Under the pieces are notes generated by a model. The model did not search any database. It was not told the DNA's origin and saw nothing but the letters and a program-made list of their open reading frames with translations. The translations under genes were made by a program, and so were the position numbers. From Melieria omissa (lineage: Eukaryota; Arthropoda; Insecta; Diptera; Ulidiidae), in NCBI GenBank assembly GCA_963971225.1, contig OZ020269.1:12176701-12240700 (forward strand): a DNA stretch of 64,000 nucleotides, in the 5' to 3' direction. Shown here piece by piece: positions 1-12,659 of this stretch (within the stretch, counting starts at the first letter, position 1; each line of letters opens with the position of its first letter).

Positions 1-240
1 ATTCATGTAGTATTTTTTTGTTTATTAATTAATTTATTTATTTATTTACTTATTTCTTTATAAAAAAATCATTAATTTATTTATTTATTTATGAATTTTT
101 TTATTTAGTTATTTATTTATGTATTAGATTATTATTATATTAATTTATTAATTTTGTATTATATTAGTTTATTAATTTATGTATTTATTTACTTATTTAT
201 TTATTTAATTAATTAATTATTTATTTATTTATTTATTCTA
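1..240. repeat. ATTT-type low-complexity tract
   Basis: Nearly continuous runs of TTTA/ATTT tetramers with interruptions (attaatttatttatttattt and similar). Confidence 0.85.
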
Positions 241-1228
241 TGGAAAACACCTCACAGACTATAAGAATATAAGATATAGAAGTATATCCAATAAAATCTT
301 AACATTGAAAATTATGATATAAAAAGCAAATGAAGGCATTCCAAAAAATATTCCTAGAAGACATTTAGATGTTATTAAAAAATTCATGAAATTGCATTCA
401 GGTTGCATTGAATTAATTTAAATTTATTTCGCGCAAAAACTTTTAACAAACAAATTCAATTTCCATCGACTTCACATAAGTCAGCCTCAACGTCTGCCAG
501 CAACAGCTAACCATGACTGCGTAAACCTCTGTCACAAGTCAATCGTGACAGTTGCCTAAATAGTTGCCGAAAAAACTTAAATGCACACTATGTATCGCAC
601 TCATGTCAAAAGTTGCCTTTCAATTTGACCTGTTTCGAAGAGCGCTACGCTAGGCTACTCTACTCGTAATACCACTTTGACGTGCCCCAAAAGGCGCAAC
701 GTGCTCTTACAGTCTATGGACTGCAACACCCACATACACAGTTAAACACAGGCACACGCCTTTACAATTTTTCCCATAACGCCACAGACAGAACTGGCGC
801 TCCATTTGGCCAGCCTTCGGTAAACTTTCTCCCTTAATTGGATTGACCTATTGAACTTCTTGTCAGCTGTCACCAACTCGACTCTCGGCGTTTGTAGCTG
901 ACGTGCGTAAACCCTTCAATAGCCATCCATAGTATTTCATTTGTACATATGTTTGTATATAAGCGCACACATCAACGCATAAGCCGCAGAGTGTTGTGGC
1001 AAAAGCAACAGCTGCTCCTGTCGAAATGCCAAGCAACAACCACAAGCTCCCACAGATGGCAGGCATCCACATCAGCACAAACGACATGAATCGGAATCGT
1101 ATGAGCACAAACGGAAATTGCATATAAGTTTCCGTTTCCTGTTGCCGTTTTACAACAACTCGATTGACAAAGCGTTGCGTTGAGTAGCGCTGCTGTCATT
1201 TGTTTTTGTGTGTTTCTTTGCCTTTTTG

Positions 1229-1284
1229 CTGCCAAATGGCGTGGCGTGGCGCGCTGCCTTGTTTGCTTTGCTATGCTCAATATT
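1229..1284 (+). repeat. Short dispersed duplication, copy 1
   Basis: This segment (ctgccaaatggcgtggcgtg and onward to tatgctca) recurs at 1938-1993 with only a few substitutions. The surrounding DNA does not match, so it is a local copy event about 700 bp apart. Confidence 0.75.
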
Positions 1285-1937
1285 ACTTATTATTGTTTTG
1301 GCTGTTGATATTGTTGCTGCTGCTGTTGTTGTTATACTTTTTGTTGTATCATTAACCACAACACGAACGCTAAGTAGCTGCTTTCGTGCTCGCCTGCCAA
1401 TTGTTGTCAACTGTCAATTTGCGATTATTTTTCATGGCTGGTTTTTATGCATCGCTTTTTTGGTTAACTGTTGATGTTGTTTTTGGGGGGCTACTGTTTA
1501 TTTATAGAAGGATTTATTAGTTACCCAACAGCGGTTGACAGCATTGGCTTAAATATTGGCGACGCATGAAAAGCTAAACGTCGCTTGCAGAATTGAGAAA
1601 GAGAAAAGGCTCATTGCAAGCAGTAGCACAGTCACAATTTAATTAGCTGTTTTTATTATTGAAGTTGTTGATGAGCCATACAGTAGGCACAGAGGGTATT
1701 AGTCATGATATACAGTGGGTTTGAAATGTGATGCAATATGAGAAGCAACCAACTTGCCACAAAAATGCAGGTTGAAAACTTAATCTGTTTTAGTTTGAGT
1801 AATTTTGGGTTATTCAGATTCAAATCTATTCAATTTACTTTTTAATTTTTTTCAATTTATATTGTTAACACAAGGACTCAATATCCTAGAAACAGTTTGA
1901 GACTTAAAGCTCAAATATCATAAAGTGAAATTAATTG

Positions 1938-1993
1938 CTGCCAAGTGGCGTGGCGTGGCACGCTGCCTTGTTTGCTTTGTTATGCTCAGTTTC
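1938..1993 (+). repeat. Short dispersed duplication, copy 2
   Basis: Direct repeat of 1229-1284 with a few base changes, in the same orientation. Confidence 0.75.
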
Positions 1994-2039
1994 ACACGAA
2001 AATGGCTCATTAAATGCTGTGTTCGTCTCACCTAAAACA

Positions 2040-3780
2040 ACACTTTGCTTGTTTTTCAGATCTTAAGCAATTTTGTTCACTATATTCAATATCACTCATA
2101 CAAACTGCAAATTCCCTTTGAATATTTTCAAATTCTTGAAGTTTTCGTGACAGTTTGAAACGTAAATAGCAAAGTGAAATCAGACTGACATTCCTCTCAC
2201 AAAAATCACCCTAAATGTCATCTGTTGTTAATGGTTTCGTTTGCATTTTCTCAGACGTTGACAATTGTCACATATGCTATGCTTTTAGTGAAATTTTTAC
2301 TTTTGAGTTGGCAGACGTCAATCCCGCTAACACTTTGTTTATTGCGCAGTGGTTGTAACAACTCGAGTGTAAGTTCATGTTACTCATACGCCCCATTGTA
2401 TGAAATTTGTTCAAGCAGAATTTTAGGCAATTGCATCATTTACTTTTAGATATGTTCAGAATAAATTCGAATATAATTAAAACAACTAAGATTAGGTTTC
2501 TAAAAAATTATAAGAAACTAGTGAGACTCGATGATTTCATTATGGCGCCCTAATATTCGACCAACAGATTCGGTTAATATGTTTTTAAATTCCTGAAAGA
2601 ACGTGGATTTAATCTGTTATTTTTCATTAGATACAAATCCCAATAAATGTTGCTCATACGCCTTATTGTACGAATCCTGTTAAGCAGAATTGCAAACAAT
2701 TGCACCAGTATACCTTTAAAAGCTATTCGAAACCCTTAAAACTCATTTAAGATGTGTAAAATGTGCAAATAAAATTAGCTAAAGATAGGTTTCAATGATA
2801 ATAAAAGACTCTATGATTTGATGATTTTTTACTACATTAAATATTAAATATCACTCATACGCTCTGCTATACGACCAATAAATTCAGTTAGTATTTATTC
2901 AAATTTCTAAGTTTACGTAGGTAAGAAGTTTTAGAAGAGTTAATAAGGGCAGAGTCCTAATAAATGTTACTCATACGCCTCACGGAACGAAAGCAAACAT
3001 TTATACACTTTAAGAGGCGTTAAGTCCATTTTAACATTGAGTTTTTTATGTTTAAAAGCTTCAAGTAATGTAATAACAACTAAAGTTTGGTTTTAATGAT
3101 TGTGAAAAGAAGCTTCATGACATTTTGGATATTTATATCTCTCATAAGACTCACAAACTCAGTTATAATGTATTTAAATTCCTAAGTTTTTATAGGTAAG
3201 AAGCGGTAAAAGCTTTAAGACACGAATCCTAATAAATGTTACTCATACGCCTCATTGTACGAAACATGTTAAAGGCAAAATTGTATACATTTTTAGAAGG
3301 GTTAATTTGAAGATGAAATTATTTATGTTTAAAAGCTCAAATAATGTAAAAACAGGTAACGTTTGGCTTGAACGATTATAAAATGAAAGTCGTTGACGTT
3401 CCACTATTTTAAATATTTAAGATCACTCATACGACATGGCATTTGGTGGCATGCATGGCATTTATGTTTAGTTCAGTTAAAATTCCTAAATTTACGAGGG
3501 TATGATCTGTTTTCAGAGTTAACTATACTCGAAACTTAACTATTGTTACTCATACGCCCCAATTGTCTGACAAAAGTAAAAATTTCCGAAAAATTACCAT
3601 CAAACTTTCAGAGAAGTTTTGTTAATGTAGGTTATGTAAGGTTAGGTTAGTGGGCCATAAGAGTGTTGCCTACTGCCTATTCGCCAAGCAAAGATATGTT
3701 TGTTTAGAAGTTTCGCTGGTAGAGTCAAATAAATGTTACTCATACGTTCTAAATTCGTGAAATAAACTGCTGTTTTGTTT
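2040..3780 (+). repeat. Diverged tandem array with CTCATACG boxes
   Basis: The motif gttactcatacgcc, usually preceded by aataaat and followed by an attgtacgaa-like string, recurs near 2377, 2647 (gttgctcatacgcc), 2965, 3237, 3545 and 3734 (catacgtt). A second box type (atcactcatacg, or tctctcataagac) falls between them near 2850, 3150 and 3422, with a degenerate start near 2082. Spacing of the main box is mostly 270-320 bp, so the ancestral unit was probably about 290 bp with two related boxes. The units between boxes are strongly diverged while the boxes stay readable. No coding frame spans it. Confidence 0.7.
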
Positions 3781-5194
3781 TAGAATACTTAAATAAGAAT
3801 GCTAAACAGTACCTAATAACAATAAAATTCCTATATGTTCAATTAAATTGCAGTTTGTCCCAATGCTGGCATATAGTTTCCATGCCGTCCGTCCTTTTTT
3901 TCTTGCTCACTCCTCTCTGGTGCATAGAGCCTCCACAAGCCTCTTCCTACGTTTTCAATAATTTCCTAGCGCCCATTTTACTTCTTCAAAAAACATTTGT
4001 CATTCATTCAAAGAGAAATGAAAAGTAAATCAACTCCCAACAAAACTTAATTTTAAACATTTTTATTCAAATGCCCAATACGCTTCTCTGTACTAATCTC
4101 ACTAAGAAATCTCAGATAAGACGCCAACTAATCTGTTACAATTTGTGCTAAATAATCTGTGTAACTTGAACGCTTGGGGCGCGCAATAAAAAGGTCACCT
4201 TCACACTGAGCGTATTTGTGAAAAAGGCCAAGCAATTTCGCATCAATTATATGAAGTTAAATCACAAATTTACAGAGTATTCTCGTTTTCAAGCCCCTAC
4301 ACACACACATAAACACGGCAATTTCGCTTAAAAGCCACGCGCAAGGTTGACCCGCGCACACTGAAAACGCCATAAAAGATTAAAGACCAACTTAGCTCCA
4401 TTCCTGTCATCATAACCTTTTTTAATTTTCATTTTTATTTTTTTTATTTCCAGTTTAAATTAGTCAATGAATAACAAAAAATTCTTAGCGGCAACCAAGT
4501 GAAAATATTGCTTTCTAGCTAAATGCAGCTTAAGTCAACCAGCTCGTACGCCGACCAACTGGAAAATCGACTTGGCTGTGACCAGGAAATGGCATGGAAA
4601 ATGCAAATAACTGGCTCAACTTGTTTGTGCAAAAGTGCGTAAAAACAACCAATAATCCAGTGAGCGAATTATGACCGAATGCGAAAACTTATAACGAACG
4701 GATGTTAAAGCGTTTCGCATATGGAATTTGCGGAAATATTGCTGACAAAATAATTTCCGTTTCACTAGATGAGTATTTGTGAGTCTGCCAAGGTCTCAAC
4801 GACTACGAACGGTTATCAGCTTAGGAACAATAAAGTCGACTGCAGCAACAGCTGCTCGATGTCGACGTTGATGTCGAGGCCGTTGCAGCCGTGACAATGA
4901 TAAATCATGCCATCGACAATGGAATAAGATAATCAACAAAAGCGGCATCGCACCGACACATGTCTGCATGTGAGTGAATGCACTCGTATGGCATGCAATT
5001 TGTACGCAACAACGCCGAGCAGTCATCAAGGCAACGACACAATGAGCATGCAGCGACGGCTGGGCTTGCGGGGCGTATGAGTGACGACTGCAAAAGCGCA
5101 CGCGCTGAGTATGAAAAGCAGCATAGACATCGACTCGCATGTGGCTATGAATATGACTGCAGTTAAGAAATATTGTATTGTTTTTTGCACTCAC

Positions 5195-5399
5195 CAATAT
5201 CCCAGCCGTTGTCGTTCATCATGTTCTCCTTTTCGGCTATGATGTACCAGATGCACGCCAGCCAGTGCGCCACCAGCGAGAAGCACAGCATCAGCAGCGT
5301 CAGTATCATGGCCGTGTACTGCGAGTATCGATCCATTTTTTGCAACAGTCGTGCCAAGCGCAACAGGCGCGTTAATTTCACCAGATGTATGTGTGATTC
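5195..5399 (-). CDS. Elk: Elk potassium channel exon: S4 voltage sensor and S5
   Basis: A 205-nt exon, phase 0 at the start and phase 1 at the end. It opens ESHIHL, then the S4 sensor [17 protein letters not shown] with basic residues at roughly every third position, then [15 protein letters not shown] and the S5 segment with [15 protein letters not shown], ending GWDIG. LARLLQKxDRYSQ is the Elk form of the S4-S5 linker; eag and erg differ here (RKLDRYxEYGA), which is the main reason to call this gene Elk. The acceptor is TTTTTTTCGCCGACAG|GAATC and the donor GATATTG|GTGAGT. The next exon should begin by completing a Gly codon followed by Trp (DIGW) and carry the pore. No pore motif was recognised in positions 1-5194. 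Confidence 0.95.
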
Positions 5400-6159
5400 C
5401 TGTCGGCGAAAAAAATAGGACAAAAAATAATGTTGGGTAAAACAAATTGACAGCATTATAGATGGCAGCGACGACAAGTTAAATTAGTGCGTGAAAAATT
5501 TGAAGATAAAATAACAAAAAAATAATATTTTTATAAAAAAGGTGCAATGTATGCGGCAAAAATTAGGACCAAAAAATACAGAAAAATATAAAAAAATATA
5601 AAAAATGTAACAAAAGGCAAAGCCGAACCAAAAAAGGCAACGCAATCAACATGAAACCAGTGGCCGTAGGCATATTCAACAAATTATCACAAAGCACCAT
5701 AGCATTGTCTTTGTTTTTGTTGTTATTGTTCTTGTTAATGTGGCTGTTTTTGTAAAATCTCTCGTGGCGCAATTTCTTCCGATTCTCACTGCTTAAAAGT
5801 AAATTGGTTACCCTAATTTGGAAGCACAAAGACCTAACATCACACAAATTAACCAGAGTGACCATCAATAAGAGTATTTTTTCCATCTAGAAATATTTTA
5901 TGGGTGTGACGCCAGCATCTTATTGCTTTGAAGATATAATCAAAGTAGGTTTATTTGTAATAACAAAGTGTTCAGCTCAATTTTATTTCGTTAGTCTTCT
6001 AATTGTCTGCCCATCGGCTCGTATACGCAACCCTTTTTGAATGAGTGGAGAGGAAAACACAAAATTATGGCAATCCTACACTAACTTTGCCATTACTGTA
6101 AATAAATACTAAGCTGTTTATTAATTTTAAGATTATAATAATTTCATCTAAAACACTTA

Positions 6160-6960
6160 CACAGGAAAAAACAGGGATACCAACGTAAAAAAATGGCACA
6201 AACAATGCTGCCAAATTACAATGAAAAGATATCAATGAAAAGACATTAATGATTTCTTCTTTACTCCTCGGTGAATACTTTGCAAGGAAAAAATTTCCGG
6301 AAAAACTTAAGCAACAAAAGCAGCGATTAGTAGGGATACCAACGTACAAAAACTGCACAGACAATGCTGCCAAATTGCAATAAAAAGACATCAAGTGGTG
6401 ATTTCTATTTACTCATTTGTGAATTTTTTGCAAGGAAAAAGCTGCTAAGAACAAACTTAGGCCACTTAAGCTGCTTAACAAAAGCAGCGATCATTAGGAA
6501 TACAACGTATAAAAACTGCAGAGACAATGCTGCCAAATCGCAATGAAAAAACCTCAAGTAATTAAATCTTTAATGATTCCTTCTTTATTCATTGGTAAAT
6601 GTTTTGCAAGGATAAAGTTGCTGAAAAAACTTAAGCAACTTAAGCTGCTTAACACAATAAGCGATCAATAGGGACACCAACGATCAAAAACACCACGGAC
6701 AATGCTACCAAATCGCAAGGAAAAGACATCAATTGGGGATTCCTATTTACTCATTGGTGAATTTTTTGCCATGAACAAAATGCTGAGTGCAAACTTAGAC
6801 AACTTAAGCTGCTTAACAAAAGCAGCGATCAGTAGGGATACTAACGTACAAAAGCTGCACAGACAGTGGTGCCAAATCGCAATGAAAAGACATCAAGTAT
6901 TCTTCTTTCTTTGATTTTTTTTACTCATTTGTGAATTTTTTGCAAAACAATGTGCTAAGA
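6160..6960 (+). repeat. Tandem array, period ~165 bp
   Basis: About five units. Each has a line like ccaacgtacaaaaactgcac, then caatgctgccaaat, a caatgaaaagacatcaa segment, tactcattggtgaattttttgc, and a cttaagctgcttaacaaaag segment before the next ccaacgta. Unit starts are near 6179, 6339, 6503, 6677 and 6841. Short frames here are the same peptide repeated in different frames, not genes. Confidence 0.85.
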
Positions 6961-8645
6961 AAAAAACTTAAGCAACTTAGGCTTCTACAAAAATCAATCA
7001 AAAAAAACTTAAGCTTTATAAAACCGTTAAAACTAAAAGTTTTTTACATTAAAACCATTAATATGAGCAATCGAGACTTGAAGCTTTCAGCATGAAGTCT
7101 GAGTGTGCTGCAAGTAATCAAACTTGTCATAAAAAATACTTAACAATGATTCAAATAAAAAACCAAAAATAAAACAAATAAAAGAACAAAACACCAATAA
7201 TATAATAATATAATTTCATCCATAAACATGAACATGAACAACACTTCAAGCCACAAACATGAAGACTGAAACTTCCTGAAGCAAACAAACTATTCATAGA
7301 AAATAAGCACTCAACAGTGTTAAACACAAAATGCTTATACAATCACAGTGTTTTTCTGCGTTTCAAACATGCTGGCAACTCTGTCACTGTTTAGAGTATC
7401 TTCATTCATGCCGACTGTTCCTTATTCACTTAACTCAAATCCACTCCCTCTCTTCTGTGTCTATGTAACTTCTTTTTCATTAGGCTGGCAACCCCACAAA
7501 TATCCAGAGGGGTTAGCAATCAAAATAGTCCAACAATTTACAAGTAAGCACTGCAAAAATTATTTTTTCATTTCCCATGCCATATCCCTTCTACCACACA
7601 TCACTTTCTCTGTCTGCCTTCAACTGTTTGTTTGGTTCTTTTGGGAAAAAAAATTCAAGCAAAGTATTTCAAGCAAAGCTAAAAGTTCTTTTTATGTTGT
7701 TGTTGTTGTCTATGACATTAGCACAAGTATGAATAAACAAAATTCTTTACATACCCTGGCGAACGTTTAAGGCTGCAAAGCGCACAGCAAAAGTTTGAGG
7801 CAGCTGAACGGCCAAAGGGAAAACAACTTTTTTCTCATTAAAAATGTTTGCTATGCGCTTAATTAGTAAACTTGATATGGCAACGAAATTCGAATTTTTA
7901 TGCGACAGCAAATAAATATAGTGTAATGTAAGAAAAAATGTGTAATGAAAGAAGAATTGAAGAAAGGCAGCAACATGCCAAGAAAATGGCAGCAACTTAA
8001 CTGACAACAAAACAAAAGTGACAAGTGTGAAACAAGTTGAAGGAGAATTTTGAAAACAGCAACGTGCCATTTTTTATGAAATTATTGAACAGAATTGATA
8101 AAATATTTCAAAAACTTTAAAGAATGTTTTGAAGTAGAGAGAAATGACAAGAGATGAGGCAGTCAAGTAGTAAAGAAAACATTTGCTAAAGAAAATCTAA
8201 CCGAAGAGTGCTTCAACTCTTCGAAAAGCTGAAAGCAGTAAAATGAAAAAGCAGACAACTGTAATGGGGTGAAAGGTCAATCATTACAAGGCTGAGACTT
8301 TTATGATCAAGGTCAAGCCGAAACGTCGTAGACGAAACAATGGAATGGAATCAAGAATCAAGTGAGAGAACAAACAAATGGCTGCACTCAAGTGGCAGAG
8401 ATGAAAAGGACCAAACCATCAGGGAGAGTAGAGAAAGGGATAAAGCGTGTGAATGCATAGAGATTATGAGTTTGGCAAGACTTAATAGATTTGCTTCGTT
8501 CATTGACCCCAAATAACTCAAGGCAGATGAGTATTGAGATGCGATTGTAAACAATTATGACAGTAAATGCTTTGGGGCAAGAAAATGGAAAGTCAAAATG
8601 TTTGCCAGTAAAGAATTCAAATACTATTTTTTAAATTATTAAATT

Positions 8646-10478
8646 ACACAGTACAACAATTTAAAACTTTTTGTGTGCAACAGAGTAACGACCGTATATT
8701 CCTGAAAGAGGACGTCGTACTGATCATTTTTGCAGAACAAAGTAATAGTCCAGCACGTCTGAGTTTTTTGTAATTCGCACATAAAGGTTAAAGGGGTCTC
8801 TATAGACTTTTACACGGAAAGTATAAAAACTAGAAGAGCTAGAGCTTTGATGTCTAAGGCAAAGTTGTTTGCAATAAAAATGTGAATATTTTTTATGCAC
8901 ACATGAACCCCCCTCCCCCCTTTCTTACCCCCCTTTTTCGCGATTTTCGGAAAAATTTTTCATAAAAAGCTTGTATTGAGTAAAATATTGAAAAGAATAC
9001 CATATTGTCTTTTGGGAAAATATTCCCCATTAAAAAATAGGAGGGGTCTTCAAACACCAAAACTTTCTCAAACCTTCCGCCAAAAAAATAAAAAGCCTTA
9101 TACACGAAACCTTCATTAAATCATCTTTTCATTAATTGCTAATTCTGCTTGAGATGTTGAAAAAAATGTTGAATATTGAAAAAAAACTATTTCCCATTGA
9201 ATAATAGTTCAGGTGGTCTCCAAACAAGAAGTCCTCTCTTAATAAAATAAAAAATTTTTATGATTTCAAAAAGACGCTTTCGCTTTACGGGAATGTGCAG
9301 ATGGGTCAATATTGCGATTCAAATTCTTAACGTACGAGGATTGCTACATTCTTCAAGTAGCTTCATTTGTTGATAAAACTTTTCACTTTTTCATCAGAAA
9401 CAGCCCCAAGATTTTCTTTGAAAATATCAAAGTGTGAAGGAAGCAGGGGCAAAGCCAGAACTTGGAAATTAACATATTTTCCCGATTTTAAGTCAAAATT
9501 TCATGAAATTTGGTTCAATGGAATTGAAGTCATTCCGTCTGAATTGAAAGTATGTTTGTGTCATCGGTAGAAAAATATGCATCAAACAAGCATCCAATAT
9601 CACGTATTTTTTCCTCATCAGAAAACTTTTTTAAGTATTTTCAAAGTCGCAAAATCGTGTAAATCGTTGTAATGAGGCTGAAGGGGACATTAAAAAAAAT
9701 TGGGCTTGTAAAAAACAATGTGCCTTAAATGTTTAAAGGTAAAAAGGCCTTTTGTATTTTGTACATAACATGCATAGTGATTGAAAATATTGAATGTTTA
9801 TAGGCTTTAGGGGTTTTGGCAACCAATACATTGATGTTATAAAAAGCAATACGAGTTTATCAAAGTCTTTTTTGAAATCATAAAAATTGTTTCTTTTATT
9901 AAGAGGAGAACTATTACTCAATGAACTATTATTCAATGGGAAATAGTGTTTTTTTCAATATTCAACATTTTTCTCAACATCTCAAGCAGAATTAGCAATT
10001 AATGAAAAGATTATTTAATGAAGGTTTCGTGTTTAAGGCTTTTTATTTTTTTGGAGGAAGGTTTGAGAAAGTTTTGGTGTTTGAAGACCCCCTCCTATTT
10101 TTTAATGGGGAATATTTTCCCAAGAGACAATATGGCATTCTTTTCAATATTTTACTCAATACAAGCTTTTTATGAAAAATTTTTCCGAAAATCGTGAAAA
10201 AGGGTGGTAAGAAAGGGGGAGGGGGGTTCATGTGTATATAAAAAATATTCACATTTTTATTGCAAACAACTTTGCCTTAGACATCAAAGCACTAGCTCTT
10301 CTCGTTTTTATACTTTCCGTGTAAAAGTCTATAGAGACCCCTTTAACCTTTATGTGCGAATTACAAAAAACTCAGACGTGCTGGACTATTACTTTGTTCT
10401 GCAAAAATGATCAGTACGACGTCCTCTTTCAGGAATATACGGTCGTTACTCTGTTGCAGAAATGCTGTTGTACAGTGT
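8646..10478. mobile_element. Element with ~0.6-kb terminal inverted repeats
   Basis: Positions ~8646-9280 are repeated as the reverse complement at ~9860-10478. The ends read acacagtacaaca on the left and, inverted, acactgtacaaca on the right. The outer few hundred bp of the arms differ at only scattered positions. The ~580-bp spacer holds one short frame (9367-9570) with no recognisable product. The layout is that of a foldback or long-TIR DNA transposon lacking its transposase. The target-site duplication could not be fixed by eye. Transcription across it would yield a long, nearly perfect hairpin RNA. Confidence 0.8.
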
Positions 10479-10629
10479 TATTATTCAAACAAATTATTTG
10501 AAAAATTATAAAAAAAATAATAATTATTTAATGGGATTTACTTAGAGAGGTGACATCACAACATAAATGCACAATTTTCTTGGTTTGCATGAAATTTTAA
10601 ATATTTGGTAAAATTTTCTTATATCATAA

Positions 10630-12499
10630 TCTATATATATAAAAATCAAATAAATTCCGTATGTGTTCTATAGACTCCCAAACCACCAGACCTATTTTAA
10701 TAAAATATTACGTGTGTGTTTACGGGCACCGTGTGGAAGGTTCTTAGCATAGGGGGCGTGGGATTATTCAAGGGGGCGTGGCACCGCCCATACAACTCAA
10801 TTCTTTAATATTGAATATCTTCAGAATTATAAGTCGTATAGCATTGAAATTTGGTACAGTGTCATGGCGTAAACATGTTGTTCGACCGGTAAAATTTAAT
10901 GGGCGTTGGACAAGGGGCGTGGCACTTTTTAAATTCCGGTGTAACTTTCGAACTATAGCGTTCACATCAGTGAAACTCGGTACAAACTAACGATTTGGTC
11001 GTGTCCTTCGACAGGGAGAATAGGGTGGGTTTTTGACAAGGGGGCGTGGCACCGCCCATACAAGCCAACTTTTTAATGCGGAATATCTTCGGAATTATAA
11101 GTCGTATAGCATTGAAATTTGGTACAGTGTCATGGCGTAAACATGTTGTTCGACCGGTAAAATTTAATGGGCGTTGGACAAGGGGCGTGGCACTTTTTAA
11201 ATTCCGGTGTAACTTTCGAACTATAGCGTTCACATCAGTGAAACTCGGTACAAACTAACGATTTGGTCGTGTCCTTCGACAGGGAGAATAGGGTGGGTTT
11301 TTTACAAGGGGGCGTGGCTCCGCCCATACCAGCCAACTTTTTAATACGGAATATCTTCGGAATCATAAGTCGTATAGCATTGAAATTTGGAACAGTGTCA
11401 TGGCGTAAACGTGTCTTTCCACAAATAAAATTTAATGGGCTTTGGAAAGGGGCGTGGCACTTTTTAAATTCCGGTGTAGCTTTTGAACTATAGCATTCAC
11501 ATCAATGACACTCGGTATAAACTTATTATTTAGTCGTGTCCTTCGGCAGGGGGAATAGGGTTTATTTTAGACAAGGGGGCGTGGCACCGTCCATACAACC
11601 CAAATTGTTGATTAGAAATATCTTCAGAATTATAGGTCGCTCAGTATTGAAATTTGAAACAGTGTCATTATGTAAGCATGTCATTCGACTGGTAAAATTT
11701 AATGGGCGTTGGACAAGGGGCGTGGAACTTTTTAAATTCCGGTGTTACTTTTGAACTATAGCATTCACATCAACGACACTTGGTACAAAGTAACGATTTG
11801 GTCATGTCCTTCGGCATGGGGAATAGGGTGTATTTTGGACAAGGAGGCGTGGCATCGCCCATACAACCCAACTTTTTGATATGGAATATCTTCGGAATTA
11901 TAAGTCGCTCAGCATTGAAATATGGAACAGTGTCATGGCGTAAACGTGTCTTTCCACAAATAAAATTTAATGGGTTTTGGAAAGGGGCGTGGCATTTTTT
12001 AAATTCCGGTGTAGCTTTTGAACTATAGCATTCACATGAATGACACTCGGTATAAACTTATTATTTAGTGGTGTCCTTTGGCAGGGGGAATAGGGTGGAT
12101 TTTGGACAAGGGGCGGGGCACCACTCATGCAACTCAAATTTTTAATATGGAATAATTTCGGAATTATAAGTCATACAACACTAAAATTTAGTACCCTGTC
12201 GTCTCATACATGAGTCATTCTAATGATAAGATTTGATGGGCGTCAGACAAGGGGCGTGGCGCATTGTTTGTGACCCAAATATTTTGCTGAACTTTGAGTG
12301 GCACAGCAATGAAACTAAGTACGAACCTACCATTTTCCCTTCCGAAAGACGGGATGGTGCGGGTATTGAACAAGGGGGCTTGGAACCGCCCATATAACTT
12401 AAATCTATATAAATATACAAGAAAGTGACTGTATGTGAGTTACGGCATCACACACAAACGGACCGTTGGGGCGAGACGAAGTTTGCCGGGTCAGCTAGT
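10630..12499 (+). mobile_element. Non-autonomous Helitron-like element
   Basis: It begins TCTATATATATAAAAATC and ends gtttgccgggtcagCTAGT. Canonical Helitrons start with TC, end with CTRRT after a GC-rich hairpin region, and insert between A and T without target duplication. Here the flanks are A on the left and T on the right, as expected. The TCTATATATATAAAAAT start is common in insect Helitrons. There is no Rep/helicase coding. Nearly all of the interior is a 268-bp tandem array. Confidence 0.8.
10773..12430 (+). repeat. 268-bp tandem array inside the Helitron
   Basis: About six full units plus a partial one, starting near 10773, 11041, 11309, 11577, 11845, 12113 and 12371. Each starts aagggggcgtggcaccgccc and includes gaatatcttcggaattataa, aaatttaatgggcgttgg, a second ggggcgtggcac box and aaattccggtgta. 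The first two units are nearly identical; later ones are more diverged. The ~70-aa frames that recur across it come from the repeat itself. Confidence 0.92.
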
Positions 12500-12659
12500 T
12501 TTACTATAAATTTACAATTCAGTCATTCATTTACTATATAATTAATTTATTATTTTATTAATAATTTTTAATTATTATTGAGTAAAGCCTGATTTATACC
12601 AAGTTTGACGCCACTATCTCAAACAATATGAGCACTTAAATTCATCCAAACCAGTTTCT

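Larger units (their letters stand above)
1..5194 (-). other. Elk intron after the S4-S5 exon (partial)
   Basis: The sequence downstream of the GTGAGT donor at 5194 runs off the left edge, so this intron is at least 5.2 kb. Positions 1-240 are an ATTT-type tract. About 480-1500 and 3800-5160 are non-repetitive, moderately GC-rich DNA with no coding pattern beyond short chance frames. About 2040-3780 is a diverged tandem array. No pore-loop exon (GFGN-type filter) was recognised. Confidence 0.8.

Noticed and set aside
2040..3780. CRISPR-like array
   Set aside because: Boxes are short, spacing is ~270-320 bp and irregular, and the genome is that of an animal.
7348..7770. 140-codon frame
   Set aside because: No domain, membrane or splice pattern, T-rich composition, and no matching repeat; treated as chance.
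10768..12028. Recurring ~70-88-codon frames on both strands
   Set aside because: Same 268-bp Helitron repeat translated several times.
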